Source of the DNA: Halomonas halophila
GTDB taxonomy: Bacteria > Pseudomonadota > Gammaproteobacteria > Pseudomonadales > Halomonadaceae
Direction of reading: 5' to 3'
DNA: 10,629 bases
Assembly (NCBI GenBank): GCA_002433675.1
Contig: DJIP01000204.1
Coordinates: 1-10,629, forward strand
The position numbers were made by a program, and so were the translations under genes. The notes beneath the pieces are model-generated. The model was not told the origin of the DNA and did not search any database. It was given only the letters and a program-made list of their open reading frames with translations. Every line of letters begins with the position of its first letter. Position 1 is the first letter of the stretch. This document shows positions 10,424 through 10,629 of the stretch, one piece after another.

Positions 10424-10455
10424 CGCCAAGGCCCCGGAGAACCGGGGCCTTGGCG
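10424..10455. terminator. Strong terminator hairpin between convergent pta and the minus-strand gene
   Basis: A perfect 14-bp stem (10424-10437 with 10442-10455, core GGCCCCGG/CCGGGGCC) closes a 4-base AGAA loop 31 bases after the pta stop. On the plus strand the trailing bases are CTGGTGTGGCTTTCT; on the minus strand TTT follows the stem directly. Its position between two convergent genes suggests it serves both. Confidence 0.8.
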
Positions 10456-10462
10456 CTGGTGT

Positions 10463-10516
10463 GGCTTTCTAACTCGCCCGGGACCGCTCGGCTTTCTAAC
10501 TCGCCCGGGGCCGCTC
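10463..10516. repeat. 27-bp tandem direct duplication
   Basis: Two adjacent 27-base copies (10463-10489 and 10490-10516) begin GGCTTTCTAACTCGCCCGGG and end CCGCTC. They differ at one position only (A at 10483, G at 10510). The pair fills most of the gap between the pta terminator and the stop codon of the minus-strand gene. Each copy contains a CCCGGG palindrome. This looks like a recent slippage or unequal-exchange duplication in a 3' region; no coding or binding role is evident. Confidence 0.9.
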
Positions 10517-10527
10517 GGGGCGCTTCG

Positions 10528-10629
10528 CTACCACTCGGCGATGCCGGTATACAGGCACACCAGCACCAGCCCAAGCAGGAAGACGGTCTCGGCGACCATC
10601 AGGATGACGGGCTTCCAGCCGACCACGGC
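10528..10629 (-). CDS. C-terminal end of a membrane protein (start outside window)
   Basis: On the minus strand a frame open from the window edge codes 33 residues ending in GIAEW and TAG (10530-10528). It reads AVVGWKPVILMVAETVFL, followed by LGLVLVCLYTGIAEW: a short polar turn, then a hydrophobic helix of about 20 residues with one Glu, which fits the last membrane segment of a transporter. GC content and codon use match the host. The GWKP-x-ETVFL pattern reminds me of the C-terminus of YeiH-type putative sulfate exporters (PF03601), a family sometimes found near pta, but 33 residues are too few to be sure. It converges on pta and probably shares the terminator at 10424-10455. Confidence 0.6.
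   Translation of the reverse strand, partial: AVVGWKPVILMVAETVFLLGLVLVCLYTGIAEW

Noticed and set aside
10463..10516. Possible CRISPR remnant
   Set aside because: The two copies are directly adjacent with no spacer; a simple tandem duplication.

Overview
The window is chromosomal DNA from a GC-rich gammaproteobacterium. A Halomonas-like (Halomonadaceae) host is the best guess, from protein style, GC-rich codon use, the opgH tail and the ackA-pta gene order; this is inference, because no rRNA or other taxonomic marker is present. Most of the window is ordinary housekeeping sequence at roughly 65-75% GC. It is broken by one clearly AT-richer block at about 1000-3550 (sampled 60-base lines give 37-38% GC, against 77% in a line of thiC).

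Layout: (1) 2-937 (+) is the 3' end of opgH, the membrane glucosyltransferase for osmoregulated periplasmic glucans. (2) 1137-2896 (-) is a two-gene, translationally coupled cassette in the AT-rich block: a GSCFA-family protein followed by a 234-residue SGNH-hydrolase-like protein. A candidate promoter lies just upstream, followed by about 750 bases of AT-rich DNA without a convincing gene. (3) 3642-6801 (+) is a thiamine pyrimidine unit: extended -10 promoter, TPP riboswitch 1, tenA, TPP riboswitch 2, thiC, terminator. (4) 6957-10455 (+) is the acetate unit: promoter, ackA, overlapping GTG-started pta, and a strong hairpin terminator. (5) 10463-10516 is a perfect-length 27-bp tandem duplication, followed on the minus strand by the C-terminal end of a membrane protein that runs off the window (10528-10629).

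How the genes work together: ThiC makes HMP-P from AIR and TenA salvages HMP from thiamine breakdown products, so both supply the pyrimidine half of thiamine. Each has its own TPP aptamer, so the end product can act twice in one transcription unit. AckA and Pta interconvert acetate, acetyl phosphate and acetyl-CoA and are co-translated. The GSCFA/SGNH pair has no obvious link to either pathway and looks like an accessory insertion between core genes; a role in modifying a cell-surface glycan is plausible but unproven.

The least-described item is the GSCFA/SGNH-like pair. The best-supported regulatory feature is the doubled TPP riboswitch with inserted stems. Nothing here amounts to a demonstrably new system.
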